64,000 bases of DNA from Cyclobacterium lianum (GCF_900143075.1 NZ_FRCY01000018.1:1-64000), one strand, 5' to 3'. Shown: positions 24,735 to 35,403, counted from the first letter of the stretch. A program made the numbers and translations. Notes: generated from the sequence alone by a model not told the origin.

Positions 24735-25748
24735 TTAACCCTTATCCAATTCACTAATCATTTTAGGAAACACATCTACATGTGCATTTTTACCGAAGAA
24801 AACGTCCAGATGGCTGTAGCCATCCAGCAGGTACAAGCTGTGAAACCCCGGTTTGAACCGGTCGAGGTATTGAAAGGTTTTTTCCTGGCTCTCAGGAAGG
24901 AAACATTTGTTTTTCCTACCTCCAAACAACACAAACCTGGCCGCTGTCTTTGGCGGCTCGGAGACATAGTCTGATCCGTCATCATTCAATTTTTTCAGGG
25001 CACCGTGATGAATGCATTCTTTTATATGTCTGAAAAAAGAGAGTGGTACATGTGCAAATTCATACTGTATCCAGGATTTTGTTTTTTCGTCCAGATTTTC
25101 CAATTCCCAAAGTGCGGGAAATCCGGAGCCGTAGGTAAAGCTCACCATCTTTCCTACCCTGGTATCCTTCTCCCAATGCGTGGCTCTTACAAAATTCAGG
25201 ATAACCTTTGATTTCAAATCGGGTGGATACAGACCCCATTGAGGATCAAGGTAGGTGAAAAATTTGCTGACTACAGGCATCAGCACATCTAATTTAAACC
25301 TGGAGAAAAGGGGGACCACCGGGTGCAGGGAGACGGCATTGCTAATGATCAGGTTAACCTCCGGCAGCAAACCCATTACAGCAGAGATCATAAAGCTGGT
25401 ACTTCCCTGGCAGTGAATGATGGCCTTGATTTCCTTAGTGCCGGTGATTTCGACGATCTTCTGTACGGCAGCCGGATGATCGTTTCGGGCCACCTGATCC
25501 AGATCCCATTCATTGGGCTCCAGGTGTATGCTTCCCCTCCAGTTTTCCAGCCACACATCATAGCCTGCGGAAGCGAGCTGCCTGATAATATTGTTTTCTG
25601 AGGGTGGGTTGAAAATATTACTGCTTACACCTGCCCCGTGAACCAATAGGACGGGCCCTTTCGTAGCACTATCTGATTTAAGCCGCCTCAAGTCACACTT
25701 AAAACCATCTAAAGCTTCAAATTCTATGGTCTCGAAATATTGATTCAT
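24735..25748 (-). CDS. Alpha/beta hydrolase with apparent Cys nucleophile
   Basis: A 337-residue alpha/beta hydrolase, first gene of the seven-gene operon. The oxyanion loop is VLLVHGAGVSS (33-43). The nucleophile elbow reads IIHCQGSTSF, placing Cys113 where most relatives have Ser, as in dienelactone hydrolases. A late His in DGYSHLDVFFG (near 310) fits the catalytic histidine. In many Gram-negatives and actinobacteria a hydrolase domain of this kind is fused to a cholesterol-oxidase-like GMC enzyme; here the two are separate genes at opposite ends of one operon. An ester or lactone of an oxidised lipid is a possible substrate. Confidence 0.87.
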   Translation of the reverse strand: MNQYFETIEFEALDGFKCDLRRLKSDSATKGPVLLVHGAGVSSNIFNPPSENNIIRQLASAGYDVWLENWRGSIHLEPNEWDLDQVARNDHPAAVQKIVEITGTKEIKAIIHCQGSTSFMISAVMGLLPEVNLIISNAVSLHPVVPLFSRFKLDVLMPVVSKFFTYLDPQWGLYPPDLKSKVILNFVRATHWEKDTRVGKMVSFTYGSGFPALWELENLDEKTKSWIQYEFAHVPLSFFRHIKECIHHGALKKLNDDGSDYVSEPPKTAARFVLFGGRKNKCFLPESQEKTFQYLDRFKPGFHSLYLLDGYSHLDVFFGKNAHVDVFPKMISELDKG

Positions 25749-25849
25749 TACAAATATTTTTATAACTGTTAATTTAACAAAATATCATAAATAATAAATA
25801 CAATAAAAACAGTATTTTCAATATTTTTCCCGGCCGTCCCTGGAAAAAA

Positions 25850-25880
25850 TTTTCTGCGGGCCTCAAAAAACATATCTTTG
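25850..25880 (+). promoter_or_regulatory. Bacteroidota-type promoter
   Basis: TTTT (25850-25853), 19 bases, then an exact TAnnTTTG box TATCTTTG (25873-25880). The start codon of the DUF4440-like gene is 20 bases further. The -7 box is perfect and the -33 box degenerate. Confidence 0.6.
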
Positions 25881-25900
25881 CATAGCAAAACGACTGATGC

Positions 25901-26377
25901 ATGAAAAATCTACTTCCTTTCGGTACACTCCTGCTGCTGGTAATGGCAGGCGTTTTTCTTTCTTTCAAGACAGATCTGGCAGGCCGGGATCAGCAGGAAG
26001 ATATCAAAGCCATCGAAAATATGAGCAAAGCACGGGCGGAAGCTTTCAATGCCGGTGATGCCTCAGCTATTGCGGTTCATTTTACGGATGGAGCCTTTCT
26101 GATGGCGCCGGGAACCGGAAAAAAAATTGGGCCCAAAGCTGTAGAGGCCTACTACCAGCAAATTTTTGATACCTATCATACGGCACTGGAAAGCGGATAT
26201 GAGGAGGTAAAAGTGGACGGCGACCTGGCTTTCGGAAGAGGATTTGCGAAAGTAACCCTGATCGATAAAGCGAGTGGCGACACCATCCGGGGCAGTTCCA
26301 AATACCTGAATATTCTGGAGCGGCAACCCGATGGGAGCTGGAAAACCACCCACGATATCTGGAATGACAACGAATAG
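25901..26377 (+). CDS. Exported SnoaL/DUF4440-like (NTF2-fold) protein
   Basis: A 158-residue protein with an N-terminal signal or anchor (about 4-24), then one NTF2-like domain: IKAIENMSKARAEAFNAGDA, VHFTDGAFLMAPG, GPKAVEAYYQQIFD, GDLAFGRGFAKVTLI and DGSWKTTHDIWND. The pattern fits the DUF4440/SgcJ-EcaC group, small-molecule-binding folds that may be enzymes or binding proteins. It is a single-gene unit with its own promoter, divergent from the lipid-oxidation-like operon. Confidence 0.85.
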   Translation: MKNLLPFGTLLLLVMAGVFLSFKTDLAGRDQQEDIKAIENMSKARAEAFNAGDASAIAVHFTDGAFLMAPGTGKKIGPKAVEAYYQQIFDTYHTALESGYEEVKVDGDLAFGRGFAKVTLIDKASGDTIRGSSKYLNILERQPDGSWKTTHDIWNDNE

Positions 26378-26402
26378 AAACGGCAGTGGGGAGTATTGAT
26401 TT

Positions 26403-29009
26403 TCAATAGGGATCCACGTCCACCAAAAACCGGACTGCGCGAAATCTTTTGTCTGCCTGAAGTTCAGCTATTCGTCCCATTAATTGTTGTTTAAAAAACT
26501 GCTGCACATTTCCTGAGCGATCGAGTTTGATCCATATTTCGAACAAATACAGATTTTTTATTTTACCGATAATCGATTTCTCGGGACCCAGTACGATCTT
26601 CTTGGCCGGTATGTCGGTAAGCAGATTTTTTAATTTCTTTGCTGCAATTTCGGACGTCTTAAAGTCCTTATGTTTGACAACAATTTTAATGTTTTTGACA
26701 AAAGGGGGGTAAAAAAACTGTTTTCTTTCTGCCATTTCGAGGCGGTAGAAATCTGCATAATCGCCCGATATGATCTGCTTGAAGATCAACTGATCCGGCC
26801 TTCTGGTCTGTATGATCACCTCACCGATCTTATCCCGCCTGCCAGCGCGACCCGCCACCTGTGTAATTTGCTGAAAAGCCCGCTCTCCCGCTCTGAAATC
26901 CGGATAAAAAAGAATCCGATCCGCATCGACAATGCCGACAAGAGACACCTTATCAAAATCCAGACCCTTCGTAATCATTTGGGTGCCGACAAGAATATCC
27001 ACATTTCCGGCGCCGAAATTATCCAGGATCCTCTGGTATCCATATTTACTACGTGTAGTATCCAGGTCCATCCTGGCGATCCTCGCTTCGGGAAACAAAA
27101 GGCTCAGGCTTTCCTCAATCCGCTCGGTACCAGTGCCAATAGTAGTGATTTTCTGACTGCCACATGCCTGGCAGGACACAGGTACTTTTTCTTTAAACCC
27201 GCAGTAATGGCACCGCAACTCTTCCTGGTATTGGTGGTAAGTCAGGCTTACGTCGCAATGTTCGCATTGCGGTATCCAACCACACTCGTCGCAAGACAGG
27301 TAAGGCGCATATCCCCTTCTATTCTGAAATATAAGTACCTGCTCCTGCCGGTTCAGTGTTTCCTGAATTTTCTCCCGCATTAACCTCGTAAAATCCAGCT
27401 TCAAGAGGTTTTTCTTCTTGTCCTGAAGTATATCGGCAAGGCGAAAATGGGGGAGCTCCGCATTTCCGTAACGCTGATCAAGCTTTACAAATCCATATTT
27501 TCCATTCTGGGCGTTGAAATAGGATTCGAAAGCAGGCGTAGCCGTCCCCAGCAGGGTTTTGGCCTGATGCATCCAGGACAACATGATCGCAGCATCCCTG
27601 GCATGAAAACGGGGGGCAGGATCATACTGCTTGTAGGAACTTTCGTGTTCCTCATCTACAATGACGAGCCCCAGACTATCGAAGGGTAGGAAAACCGAGG
27701 ATCTTACGCCAATGATAAAATTATACCTTCCCTTCAGCACTCCCTGCCACACTTCCACTCTTTCGTTATCCGAATACTTGGAATGGAAAACCCCCATTTT
27801 ATCACCAAAAATTTGCTGCATGCGGTTGACCAGGTGGGTAGTAAGGGCTATCTCCGGCAACAGCATCAATACCTGCGAGCCGCTTTGCAGTACCTCCCTG
27901 ATCAATTGCGCGTAAATCTCCGTTTTTCCCGACCCGGTGATTCCCTGCAACAACACGGTGTTTTTTTCTTCAAAATGCCTGTGAATATCCTCCAGAGCCG
28001 CTGCCTGGGGCGGCGATAGTGTAAACTCCCGTTCCGTCATCGGCACAGAATCAAAACGACTGATCAGTACTTTAAAAGCGTCCAAAACCCCCTTTTTGAT
28101 CAACGTGTCAATTGAACTGGCCGAGCAACCCTGGTCTGTCAGTACTTTTTTGGGAAGGCCTTCGGTATTTTTCCCACTGTCACGAAATACGTCAACCTGC
28201 TGCAAATATTTCAGCAATACTGCTTCCTGCTTTTCTTTTCCCTTTAGTGCTTCAAAAAGACTTTGGAGCAAACTATCCTCTCCGGTATATTTGGACGCCA
28301 GCCTTACACGCTGCTCGGTTTTGGGACTGTATTTCTCTTTTACAGATTCATACACGAGAATGGCACCCTTCCCAAGCAGGCTTTTGATGATCTTATGGCT
28401 GGTTTTTCCCGGTAGGAGCTGGTCAAATTGCTCCACATTCATTTCCTCATTTTTCCCCAGAGTTTCCAGAAGCAACAACTCCCTCTCGTCCATGGGAAAG
28501 CCCGGATTATCAAAATCAAAATCGGGATGAAGCTGTACCCTGCTTTCGGTAGACAATTTCAAACCACTCGGCAGAGCGGCATTCATTACTTCGCCCATAT
28601 GGCAGCAATAATAGGAAGCCATCCAACTCCAGAATTTTATTTGCAGGGCATTTACCACCGGGAAATCATCCAACAAATCCAGGATAGGCTTGGCCTGGTA
28701 TACTTCCGGCGCTTTTTGATGTACCTTTGCTACTATGCCGGTCAATATCTTTTTCTTACCAAACTGAACCATGACCCGATAACCAATCCCTATATGATCC
28801 TGAATGTCCGGTCCTACGCTATAAGTAAACCAGCGCGGAATGGGCACCGGCAGTATGATATCTGCAAAAAGATTTTTCGACGCTGTCGCAGGGTATTGGT
28901 CGGCAAAAAGATCTTCCAAGATGAAACGATTTAATGGCTCAGGAAAGGTAAGGTAATTGGCTAAGGGCTTCAGACAGGGCTTCCACTGGCCGTTTGCAGG
29001 ATTTGTCAA
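26403..29009 (-). CDS. priA: Primosomal replication-restart helicase PriA
   Basis: PriA reloads the replicative helicase at stalled forks. The N-terminal DNA-binding domain ([18 protein letters not shown]), helicase motif I ([17 protein letters not shown]), the DEEH box ([25 protein letters not shown], interrupted by many conserved residues), zinc-binding cysteines ([23 protein letters not shown]) and motif VI ([12 protein letters not shown]) are all present. The start is uncertain: no ATG lies before the conserved ADIILP block. Candidates are a TTG at 29009, giving 868 residues and a 71-base overlap with the upstream gene, or a TTG near 28920, which avoids the overlap. Confidence 0.95.
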   Translation of the reverse strand: MTNPANGQWKPCLKPLANYLTFPEPLNRFILEDLFADQYPATASKNLFADIILPVPIPRWFTYSVGPDIQDHIGIGYRVMVQFGKKKILTGIVAKVHQKAPEVYQAKPILDLLDDFPVVNALQIKFWSWMASYYCCHMGEVMNAALPSGLKLSTESRVQLHPDFDFDNPGFPMDERELLLLETLGKNEEMNVEQFDQLLPGKTSHKIIKSLLGKGAILVYESVKEKYSPKTEQRVRLASKYTGEDSLLQSLFEALKGKEKQEAVLLKYLQQVDVFRDSGKNTEGLPKKVLTDQGCSASSIDTLIKKGVLDAFKVLISRFDSVPMTEREFTLSPPQAAALEDIHRHFEEKNTVLLQGITGSGKTEIYAQLIREVLQSGSQVLMLLPEIALTTHLVNRMQQIFGDKMGVFHSKYSDNERVEVWQGVLKGRYNFIIGVRSSVFLPFDSLGLVIVDEEHESSYKQYDPAPRFHARDAAIMLSWMHQAKTLLGTATPAFESYFNAQNGKYGFVKLDQRYGNAELPHFRLADILQDKKKNLLKLDFTRLMREKIQETLNRQEQVLIFQNRRGYAPYLSCDECGWIPQCEHCDVSLTYHQYQEELRCHYCGFKEKVPVSCQACGSQKITTIGTGTERIEESLSLLFPEARIARMDLDTTRSKYGYQRILDNFGAGNVDILVGTQMITKGLDFDKVSLVGIVDADRILFYPDFRAGERAFQQITQVAGRAGRRDKIGEVIIQTRRPDQLIFKQIISGDYADFYRLEMAERKQFFYPPFVKNIKIVVKHKDFKTSEIAAKKLKNLLTDIPAKKIVLGPEKSIIGKIKNLYLFEIWIKLDRSGNVQQFFKQQLMGRIAELQADKRFRAVRFLVDVDPY

Positions 29010-30957
29010 AACACACGTAGAAGAGGTCTTTATCCAGCGGCTTGTCCTGCAGGAGTGGCAATTCAGATAGTTGCTCTGCTACTGAAATGATCCTGTTCGG
29101 CCGGTAGGTTCTCAGGAATGCCAAAGCATTCTTTGTTGCATCAGGACCTGCTACAGCGACTTCCGCGGTAGGAATGGCCCTTTCCAGATAGAAATTGGCC
29201 CAATTGGCCAGAAAGGATGGCTCTTTGTGAACCAAATCCTTTACAAGTTGCAACATCTTTTCGGCCTGGTTCAGGTAATTTTCTTTGTAAAAATACAGTC
29301 CCAGGCGGTGTAAATTTCTGGCCATTACAGAATTGGAAGCCGGTACCACGTTGTCAAACACTTCCTTTTTGTCGGCAATTAATTTTTCCCGGGATGGATC
29401 GTTGAAATAAAACAAGCTATCAGACGCATCCAGAAAACGGTCCATTACCCTTTCGGTCAGTTGATCTGCCCTGAAAAGCCAGCTGGCCTCGAAAGTAACG
29501 CTGTACAGTGATATAAAAGCGTTGATCAGTGATGCGTAATCTTCGAGAAAAGCAGAGGTATAGGCCTCGCCGGCTTTGAAGTTTCTGAACAACTCCCCCT
29601 CGCGAACCATATGATTCCAGATGAATCGGCCTGCCGCCAGTGCCATTTCTTTGTAGTGCTTATCACCGGTGGCCAGATAAGCCTGGCACAGGCCGTCGAT
29701 GGCCCAGCCGTTCCAACCGCTTATGATCTTATCATCCAGCCCTGGCCGCTGTCGCTGCCCTCTCCTGGCGAGCAGCGCAGCTTTAGTCTCCTTTAGCCTG
29801 GCTAAAAAAGCATCCACCGACATGTTCAATTCTTTGGCAATATCGCTATAATCTTTCTGCTGGAAGAGGATATTTTCTCCCGACTCCCAATTGCCTTCCG
29901 GTTTGATGTTGTATAGCTGCGCAAACCAGGAAAAATCTCCCTTTAATTCATCCGCAAGTTCCTCAGAGGTCCAGGTGTAAAACTTACCTTCCCTACCCTC
30001 GCTATCGGCGTCCAAAGCAGCATAAAAAGCCCCCGAATCATCCCGCATCTCATTTTCGAGCCAGGAAATGGTTTCACTGACCTTTTCGCGGAAAAAGGGA
30101 TTCTGGCTGTATTGAAACGCTTTGGAATACAGGCTAAGTAGCTGACCATTGTCATATAGCATCTTTTCAAAATGGGGGGCAAACCATTCTCCGTCTACAC
30201 TGTACCGGCAAAAGCCACCACCCAGTTGGTCGTAAATGCCGCCTTTACCTATCTTTTCAAGCGTAAAGCAAACCTTATCGCCAAGATCCTGCTGCCTGCT
30301 GGCTATGGACATGTCCATCAGAAAATTCCAGATCGCGGGCATGGGAAATTTGGGTACCCGGTTCATACCACCCCATTGCGGATCAAATCCCTCCATCAGT
30401 TTATCGGCAATATCGATTAGCTCTTTGGCATTAAAAGGCGAATTGCTTTCCCGGAGACCGTATTTTTCTACCAATGATCGGTTTATGCTGTTGCCAAATC
30501 CTATTGCACTCTGCTTTAGCTCGTTATACTGATGTTTGAAGGCATTCGCAATTCCGGACAATACTTTCACCCATTGCTCTTTTGGAAAGTAGGTTCCCCC
30601 GTAAAATGGTTTTTGGTCGGGCATCAAAAAAACATTCAATGGCCATCCTCCTTGCAGGCCCATCACCTGAATCGCCTCCATATAAATATTATCGAGGTCC
30701 GGACGTTCTTCACGGTCAATTTTTATGCAGACAAAAGATTCATTCATCATATTCGCCACATCCTGGTCTTCGAAGCATTCTCTTTCCATGACATGGCACC
30801 AATGGCAGGCGGAATACCCGATACTTACCAGCATGGGTTTGTGTTCGGTTCTGGCTTTTTGCAGGGCATCCTCAGACCATGGGTACCAATTCACCGGATT
30901 GTAGGCGTGTTGCAATAAGTAGAGGCTCTTGCTATCAACTAATCTGTTTGCTTTCAT
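28939..30957 (-). CDS. DUF255 thioredoxin-domain protein (YyaL/SSP411-like)
   Basis: A 672-residue cytoplasmic protein. The N-terminal thioredoxin-like DUF255 domain has the CHWC active site (Cys51, Cys54) in [16 protein letters not shown] and the block [16 protein letters not shown]. The rest is an (alpha/alpha)6-barrel resembling N-acylglucosamine 2-epimerases ([44 protein letters not shown]). Family members are conserved from bacteria to animals with no settled biochemical role. It overlaps the GSCFA gene by 23 bases and probably shares its mRNA with priA. Confidence 0.92.
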   Translation of the reverse strand: MKANRLVDSKSLYLLQHAYNPVNWYPWSEDALQKARTEHKPMLVSIGYSACHWCHVMERECFEDQDVANMMNESFVCIKIDREERPDLDNIYMEAIQVMGLQGGWPLNVFLMPDQKPFYGGTYFPKEQWVKVLSGIANAFKHQYNELKQSAIGFGNSINRSLVEKYGLRESNSPFNAKELIDIADKLMEGFDPQWGGMNRVPKFPMPAIWNFLMDMSIASRQQDLGDKVCFTLEKIGKGGIYDQLGGGFCRYSVDGEWFAPHFEKMLYDNGQLLSLYSKAFQYSQNPFFREKVSETISWLENEMRDDSGAFYAALDADSEGREGKFYTWTSEELADELKGDFSWFAQLYNIKPEGNWESGENILFQQKDYSDIAKELNMSVDAFLARLKETKAALLARRGQRQRPGLDDKIISGWNGWAIDGLCQAYLATGDKHYKEMALAAGRFIWNHMVREGELFRNFKAGEAYTSAFLEDYASLINAFISLYSVTFEASWLFRADQLTERVMDRFLDASDSLFYFNDPSREKLIADKKEVFDNVVPASNSVMARNLHRLGLYFYKENYLNQAEKMLQLVKDLVHKEPSFLANWANFYLERAIPTAEVAVAGPDATKNALAFLRTYRPNRIISVAEQLSELPLLQDKPLDKDLFYVCFDKSCKRPVEALSEALSQLPYLS

Positions 30958-31975
30958 TTCCTGGATTTAATTTTTGGTGCTGCAGGTAGGCTTCTATCTG
31001 CTGTAATTGTGCAAGGATACCATTTCGTTCCTCAGAAAAATTCAATTCGGAAGGCATCTGATCGATCTTTTGAAGCAGATGGTTTAAAAAATGAAAATGA
31101 GCTTCGGATAAAGGGTCGAAGGGACGGTGATTTAAGTTTTTTCGAACCTGATCCAGGTCACTTAAAATGTCCAAAGTATGTTGCTCAAAAAACGTTGCCC
31201 TAAATTTTTCCCAGATGTAGTTCTCAGCAGTGGCATTGGGATGTATCAAATCATCTTTATAAAAGCGGTAATCCCTCAGGTCATCCATTTGAAGTTCGTA
31301 GGCCGGAAAATAATATATATCCTCATACCTTTTCACTACCTCATCGCAAAACAACCTGAGCAGGGATTTGCTCACCTGGTTTTGCGGAATACCATCTTTC
31401 ACATGCCGCACAGGACTTACCGTCAGCACAATCCTGATATCGGGATTACATTTTTTTAACGGGCGATAGCAGTTATCAAACGCTGCAAGTATTTGGTCCA
31501 GACTCAGTCGTTCTTTTTGAAATTGTTTGGAGGGCTGCTTGTGGCAATTGGCAACAATCCTGCCAGTACTAAGATGGCGGAAGACGAATGCAGTACCCAG
31601 CGTGATCATTAGCTGGCTACACTTACTGAACATTTGATACACTTCTTGCAGTCTTCTCTGAATCAGGTCCTCCAGATCCTCCCTGCTGCGGGCATGGATA
31701 CGAGAGTGAAACTGAAAATGATAATTCCTGCCATGTCTGCTCAGATAAAGGTTCGTTTCCGGTTTTTGCAGTCGCAACGACAGCGAAAGCAATTCAAAAA
31801 TAGATATGGGATTGTAAATTATCCCAAAAGGATTTACCAATACGGGAAATTTACTTTGTGTCAATTTTTCACCTATCACTTCGGAAAAACAAGAGCCCAT
31901 GGTAATGAGCCGATCCGAATGCCTGATGGGATGCGGACTGGGATCGATCGAAAATTCAGTTCTGAAACTTTTCAT
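30935..31975 (-). CDS. GSCFA domain protein
   Basis: A 346-residue protein with the name-giving motif GSCFSE (about 27-32) followed by [10 protein letters not shown]. The region contains SGNH-hydrolase-like features ([38 protein letters not shown]), where the late Asp/His pair is the likely catalytic dyad. GSCFA proteins are frequent in Bacteroidota and Proteobacteria and are presumed esterases or acyltransferases. It heads the run GSCFA, DUF255, priA, with 23-base overlap to the DUF255 gene. Confidence 0.9.
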   Translation of the reverse strand: MKSFRTEFSIDPSPHPIRHSDRLITMGSCFSEVIGEKLTQSKFPVLVNPFGIIYNPISIFELLSLSLRLQKPETNLYLSRHGRNYHFQFHSRIHARSREDLEDLIQRRLQEVYQMFSKCSQLMITLGTAFVFRHLSTGRIVANCHKQPSKQFQKERLSLDQILAAFDNCYRPLKKCNPDIRIVLTVSPVRHVKDGIPQNQVSKSLLRLFCDEVVKRYEDIYYFPAYELQMDDLRDYRFYKDDLIHPNATAENYIWEKFRATFFEQHTLDILSDLDQVRKNLNHRPFDPLSEAHFHFLNHLLQKIDQMPSELNFSEERNGILAQLQQIEAYLQHQKLNPGNESKQIS

Positions 31976-32104
31976 TTTTCCTTAAATTAATAGCAAATTA
32001 AAAAAAGACACGGAGGAAGAAAAGTCTGCAGAGTATAAAGTAAACCGGCTCAGGCGGGACCACCAGCCAAAGGACAAAATTGAGGTCCTATGCAGCTATA
32101 AATT

Positions 32105-32136
32105 AAAAAAAGCCAGGACAAGCCTGGCTTTTTTAA
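32105..32136. terminator. Factor-independent terminator after rplI
   Basis: Stem AAGCCAGG (32110-32117) / CCTGGCTT (32123-32130), with an A-run before and a T-run after. It terminates the minus-strand rpsF-rpsR-rplI operon that ends at 32160 and could also act on plus-strand transcripts. Confidence 0.85.
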
Positions 32137-32159
32137 TTCATTAAACTGATGGGGTTGAC

Positions 32160-32603
32160 CTATTCGGCTACTACCTGAAATTTGACATTGGTTTTTACTT
32201 CTCTGTGCAAATCTACTTCAGCTTCATATTCACCTGCTGTCGATACCGGCTGGTTAATTGAAATTTTCTTTCTGTCTATATCAATACCTTTTTCTGCCAG
32301 TGCGTCAGAAAGCTGCAAGGTGGTAACTTTTCCGAAAATCTTACCTGAATCACCAATTTTTGCCTTGATTTCAAGGGTAATGTTTTCCAGTTTCTCAGCG
32401 ACTCCCTGAGCTTCAGTTTTTATTTTCTCCGCCTTGTGCGCTGCCTGTTTGATGTTCTCATCCAATATTTTCTTATTGGAAGAAGTAGCTAAAACTGCAA
32501 ATCCCTGCGGAATGAGGTAATTCCGGCCATAACCGGGCTTGACGTCCACCAGGTCATTCTTATAGCCAAGTCCTTTTATATCTGTTTTTAAGATGACTTC
32601 CAT
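32160..32603 (-). CDS. rplI: Ribosomal protein bL9
   Basis: 147 residues, full length. The N-terminal domain signature is MEVILKTDIKGLGYKNDLVDV with GYGRNYLIPQGFA (broken by VKPG), then the long connecting helix (about 45-75) and the C-terminal RNA-binding domain. bL9 binds 23S rRNA near L1. It is the last gene of rpsF-rpsR-rplI, 39 bases after rpsR, and is followed by a terminator. Confidence 0.97.
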   Translation of the reverse strand: MEVILKTDIKGLGYKNDLVDVKPGYGRNYLIPQGFAVLATSSNKKILDENIKQAAHKAEKIKTEAQGVAEKLENITLEIKAKIGDSGKIFGKVTTLQLSDALAEKGIDIDRKKISINQPVSTAGEYEAEVDLHREVKTNVKFQVVAE

Positions 32604-32642
32604 TATTGTAATAATTTATTTAAATGAAGGATACAGACCACT

Positions 32643-32894
32643 TTATTTCAAGCCGTCTGCTACATAAGGCAATAAGGCCAGGTGTCGGGCTTTTTTGATA
32701 GCCTGAGCGACCCTTCTTTGGAATTTTGCGGAATTGCCTGTAAGCCTTCTGGGAAGGATCTTGCCTTGTTCGTTTACAAATTTCAACAGGAAGTTAGGAT
32801 CTTTGTAATCGATGTATTCAATACCCAGTTTCCTGAATCTGCAATATTTTTTCCTGTTTTGCTCTCTGTTGATCGGTTCGTTTTTTAATGTCAT
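32643..32894 (-). CDS. rpsR: Ribosomal protein bS18
   Basis: 83 residues with the family core [29 protein letters not shown] and [24 protein letters not shown] in two parts. The start overlaps the rpsF stop by four bases (32891-32894). bS18 forms a heterodimer with bS6 on the 30S platform, which fits the translational coupling. Confidence 0.97.
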   Translation of the reverse strand: MTLKNEPINREQNRKKYCRFRKLGIEYIDYKDPNFLLKFVNEQGKILPRRLTGNSAKFQRRVAQAIKKARHLALLPYVADGLK

Positions 32895-33262
32895 TTCGCT
32901 GGCTCCTCCTTAGCTTCGGTTTTTTTATTGAATTCACCCTTTCTTCTTCTCTCCGCATACTTGATACCATGTTTGTCCATGAAAGTAGTCAGAAAACGCA
33001 AAACCGTTTCATCTCTCCTGAAGCCAAGCTCAAATTTCTTGATTGCAGTCGGCTCAGCCTTGTACTCGACCAATACGTAAAACCCAGTGGTCTTCTTCTG
33101 AATGGGATAGGCCAATTTTTTAAGCCCCCAATTCTCCACATTAGTAATTTCTGCTCCCAATTCTTTTAACAAGCCTACGTACTTGTCGACAGTATCCTTC
33201 ATCTGAACTTCAGACAAAACGGGAGTAAGTATGAATACCGTCTCGTAATTTTTTTGGAACAT
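32891..33262 (-). CDS. rpsF: Ribosomal protein bS6
   Basis: 123 residues, ferredoxin-like fold with [35 protein letters not shown] and [16 protein letters not shown]. The C-terminal tail is Lys/Glu-rich. First gene of rpsF-rpsR-rplI, with a near-perfect Bacteroidota promoter 38 bases upstream of its start codon. Confidence 0.97.
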   Translation of the reverse strand: MFQKNYETVFILTPVLSEVQMKDTVDKYVGLLKELGAEITNVENWGLKKLAYPIQKKTTGFYVLVEYKAEPTAIKKFELGFRRDETVLRFLTTFMDKHGIKYAERRRKGEFNKKTEAKEEPAK

Positions 33263-33299
33263 TCTTTTAAATTTTTGTTTGTTATTTTAAAACAGTTTG

Positions 33300-33330
33300 C
33301 AAAATTAAGGCATATAGACAGATAAACAAA
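33300..33330 (-). promoter_or_regulatory. Promoter of the rpsF-rpsR-rplI operon
   Basis: On the minus strand: exact TTTG (33327-33330), 19-base spacer, exact TAnnTTTG box TAATTTTG (33300-33307). The predicted start of transcription is near 33293, about 30 bases before the rpsF ATG. This is the best promoter match I saw in the window. Confidence 0.7.
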
Positions 33331-33341
33331 AAATTGGTGCT

Positions 33342-34265
33342 TTATTTTATTTCGAACGTTCCCTGGCCGATTTCCGCTCCCTCCGAAAAAACCTTTACCG
33401 AATAAATGCCTCTTGCATAATCAGACCCCTTTTCATAATAATAGGTCAACTGCTGTTGAGAATTATTGAATAAAAAATCCTGCTTTGAAGTATAAAATTC
33501 CTCTTTCCCGTTCATCTGAAAAGTGCCTGAGCCTTTGGCGATATCGAAGATCACCTGACCATTAGGCGAGAGTACCTGAATGTAAACATCCCGGATACCC
33601 TCCGGAGCCACGGAATTTTCCGCAATATTGAATGATACTTTCAGTTTGGTCAACTGCCTGTTTCGAAATTCGTCCTCCCGCTCCCGGCCCCGGGAATTCA
33701 CCGCAGAAACTACGATGTTCTCTGCCTTCAATTTCGAAGCAATGGTGACTTTTTCCTCTAGTTCGCCCTTTTCAATATTGAGTTTGACCACTTCCTCCTC
33801 AACCTCTGCCTTGTCTGTTTTCAATTCCTCATTTTCTGCAAATAGCTGTACGTTTTGCTCCCGTAATCTGAGAATATCGGCATCTTTCTCGCTCAGCATC
33901 TTACCATAGGCATCGATTCTGGAGTTAAGCTGTTCTATCTCGGCTGCAGACCTGCTCCGCTCCATTTGCCTTTCTCTGATCAATTGGTCCTTGATTGTAA
34001 GCAAAGAATCTACATTACCTCCCAGCTTCTCAATTTCCTGAATCCTCAGGTCCAACTGGTAGGTCATGGAATCCAGTCGTATATTCAGATCACTATTTTC
34101 TTCAGTTAAGATCAATATTTCTTCGTTCTTCTGCGATTTTTCGCGATGGTCGTTCCAAAGCCTCCATCCACTAAGAATCACCAAAATGATCAACACGATG
34201 ATCAGGATGTTCTTCCCTTTTTCTGTGCCATTTTGATTATTTTCTGGCTGCTCTTCCTTTGTCAT
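33342..34265 (-). CDS. Membrane-anchored coiled-coil protein, unknown
   Basis: A 307-residue protein: polar N-terminus rich in Glu/Asn, one transmembrane helix (about 19-36), a long coiled coil (about 41-190, repeated Leu and Glu/Lys heptads) and a C-terminal beta domain (about 195-307) with KLKVSFNIAENSVAPEG, VYIQVLSPNGQVIFD and GIYSVKVFSEGAEIGQG. The topology, a single-pass anchor with an extracytoplasmic stalk and beta head, resembles envelope tethers. Such proteins occur next to rpsF in related genomes only by my recollection, so treat that as unverified. Function unknown. Confidence 0.78.
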   Translation of the reverse strand: MTKEEQPENNQNGTEKGKNILIIVLIILVILSGWRLWNDHREKSQKNEEILILTEENSDLNIRLDSMTYQLDLRIQEIEKLGGNVDSLLTIKDQLIRERQMERSRSAAEIEQLNSRIDAYGKMLSEKDADILRLREQNVQLFAENEELKTDKAEVEEEVVKLNIEKGELEEKVTIASKLKAENIVVSAVNSRGREREDEFRNRQLTKLKVSFNIAENSVAPEGIRDVYIQVLSPNGQVIFDIAKGSGTFQMNGKEEFYTSKQDFLFNNSQQQLTYYYEKGSDYARGIYSVKVFSEGAEIGQGTFEIK

Positions 34266-34619
34266 AGCTTATGAAAATCAATCATTTAACTTTATCATTA
34301 ATCGGTAATTTATTGCTACTGATTCGCGAAATTTACTTTCGGGACGAAACACATGAAGCCTCAATTATTAGACCAATTCGGTTAAACTTCGGTTTTTTAC
34401 CCGAATTATCCGATTGCAGACCTGTTCCCTGCGCAATGCTCCTAAATTACGTTGGTAGCTTTTGTTTCCGATTTCGGGATCTCCCATTGTTCGAAAGGCA
34501 GTCCGGAATAGTTACCGTTTCAAAACCCCTGATGCCTAATCTATCCGGATGTCATCCTTCCCGTCAAATCATGCCGGAAAGCTAACAATTTGTACAGATT
34601 CCTCATAATCCTAGAATAA
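34266..34619. other. Intergenic stretch without recognised feature
   Basis: About 350 bases upstream of the coiled-coil gene. A plus-strand open frame here (34271-34585) has no family resemblance. I see no RNA gene; a promoter for the coiled-coil gene is expected but not identified. Confidence 0.4.
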
Positions 34620-35393
34620 TTATATCTCCCACACATACTGTTGTTTGTAAGCTGAGGGTTGAAAAAATAATATGCCGCAGTCAAATAAATCTATGTAGGC
34701 CCGGATATGCGGCCCTGAACTTATCTCTTGCCAGGCCCTCTTCATTTCACAGGACCAGTGAATGTCCGCAATCACGACAATACTTTTTGCATGCAGCCTG
34801 GGCAAAATAGCGTTAAAGTATGCCATGGTGGGCTTATACCGGTGATTGGCATCCATCAAAACAAAATCGATGGAGCGAAGTCTTTCCAATATCGGATACA
34901 GCGATTCATCCAGATTACCCTCAATCAACTGGGCTGACGGGAAACGGTGAAGATGGCTTTGTGCCAGGCCTAACAAAGCAGGATCTCCTTCAAAACTATA
35001 GAGTATTCCTTTCACCTCTTTGCACAAATAGGCTGTATTTATCCCGAGAGAGCCCCCCAGATCCAACGCAGTCATACCCGGCGTTTGCCTGCAAAAAAAG
35101 CTGTACACCAACGAAAATTTGAGTGGTGTGCCTGCTATTTTCATAATGGAAGAAACCCGCCTTTCCCTTCTTCTCATCCAGCGCGAACCTGCACCGTAGT
35201 CGGTAACAGGTATCCTTTCCGTTGATCTCAGAAAATTGTATCTACTGGCTTCAATAGCAGCATCCCCCTTTCTGTGTTCCTTAAGGTAGGATTGCAGGTT
35301 ACGATACAGCTTATAGAAAAAGGGGGAGTGTATGCTATGGCTATCTTCCTTTCTTAAAAAATAAATCAGGTATTCCCAGAAATGAAACAGCAT
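34620..35393 (-). CDS. Class I SAM-dependent methyltransferase
   Basis: I set the start at the ATG at 35391-35393, ten bases after the apaG stop; a longer in-frame version would overlap apaG. The product has 257 residues. SAM-binding motif I is ALDLGGSLGINTAYLC (about 109-124), followed by an acidic turn in YSFEGDP and motif-like FVLMDANHRYKPTMAYFN. Substrate is unknown. The basic stretch RWMRRRERR upstream of motif I is unusual. It is probably co-transcribed with apaG. Confidence 0.85.
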   Translation of the reverse strand: MLFHFWEYLIYFLRKEDSHSIHSPFFYKLYRNLQSYLKEHRKGDAAIEASRYNFLRSTERIPVTDYGAGSRWMRRRERRVSSIMKIAGTPLKFSLVYSFFCRQTPGMTALDLGGSLGINTAYLCKEVKGILYSFEGDPALLGLAQSHLHRFPSAQLIEGNLDESLYPILERLRSIDFVLMDANHRYKPTMAYFNAILPRLHAKSIVVIADIHWSCEMKRAWQEISSGPHIRAYIDLFDCGILFFQPSAYKQQYVWEI

Positions 35394-35403
35394 GAAGACC
35401 GAC

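Noticed and set aside
34271-34585. 104-codon plus-strand open frame in the gap upstream of the coiled-coil gene
   Set aside because: No recognisable motif and no plausible operon partner; composition does not resemble neighbouring coding sequence.
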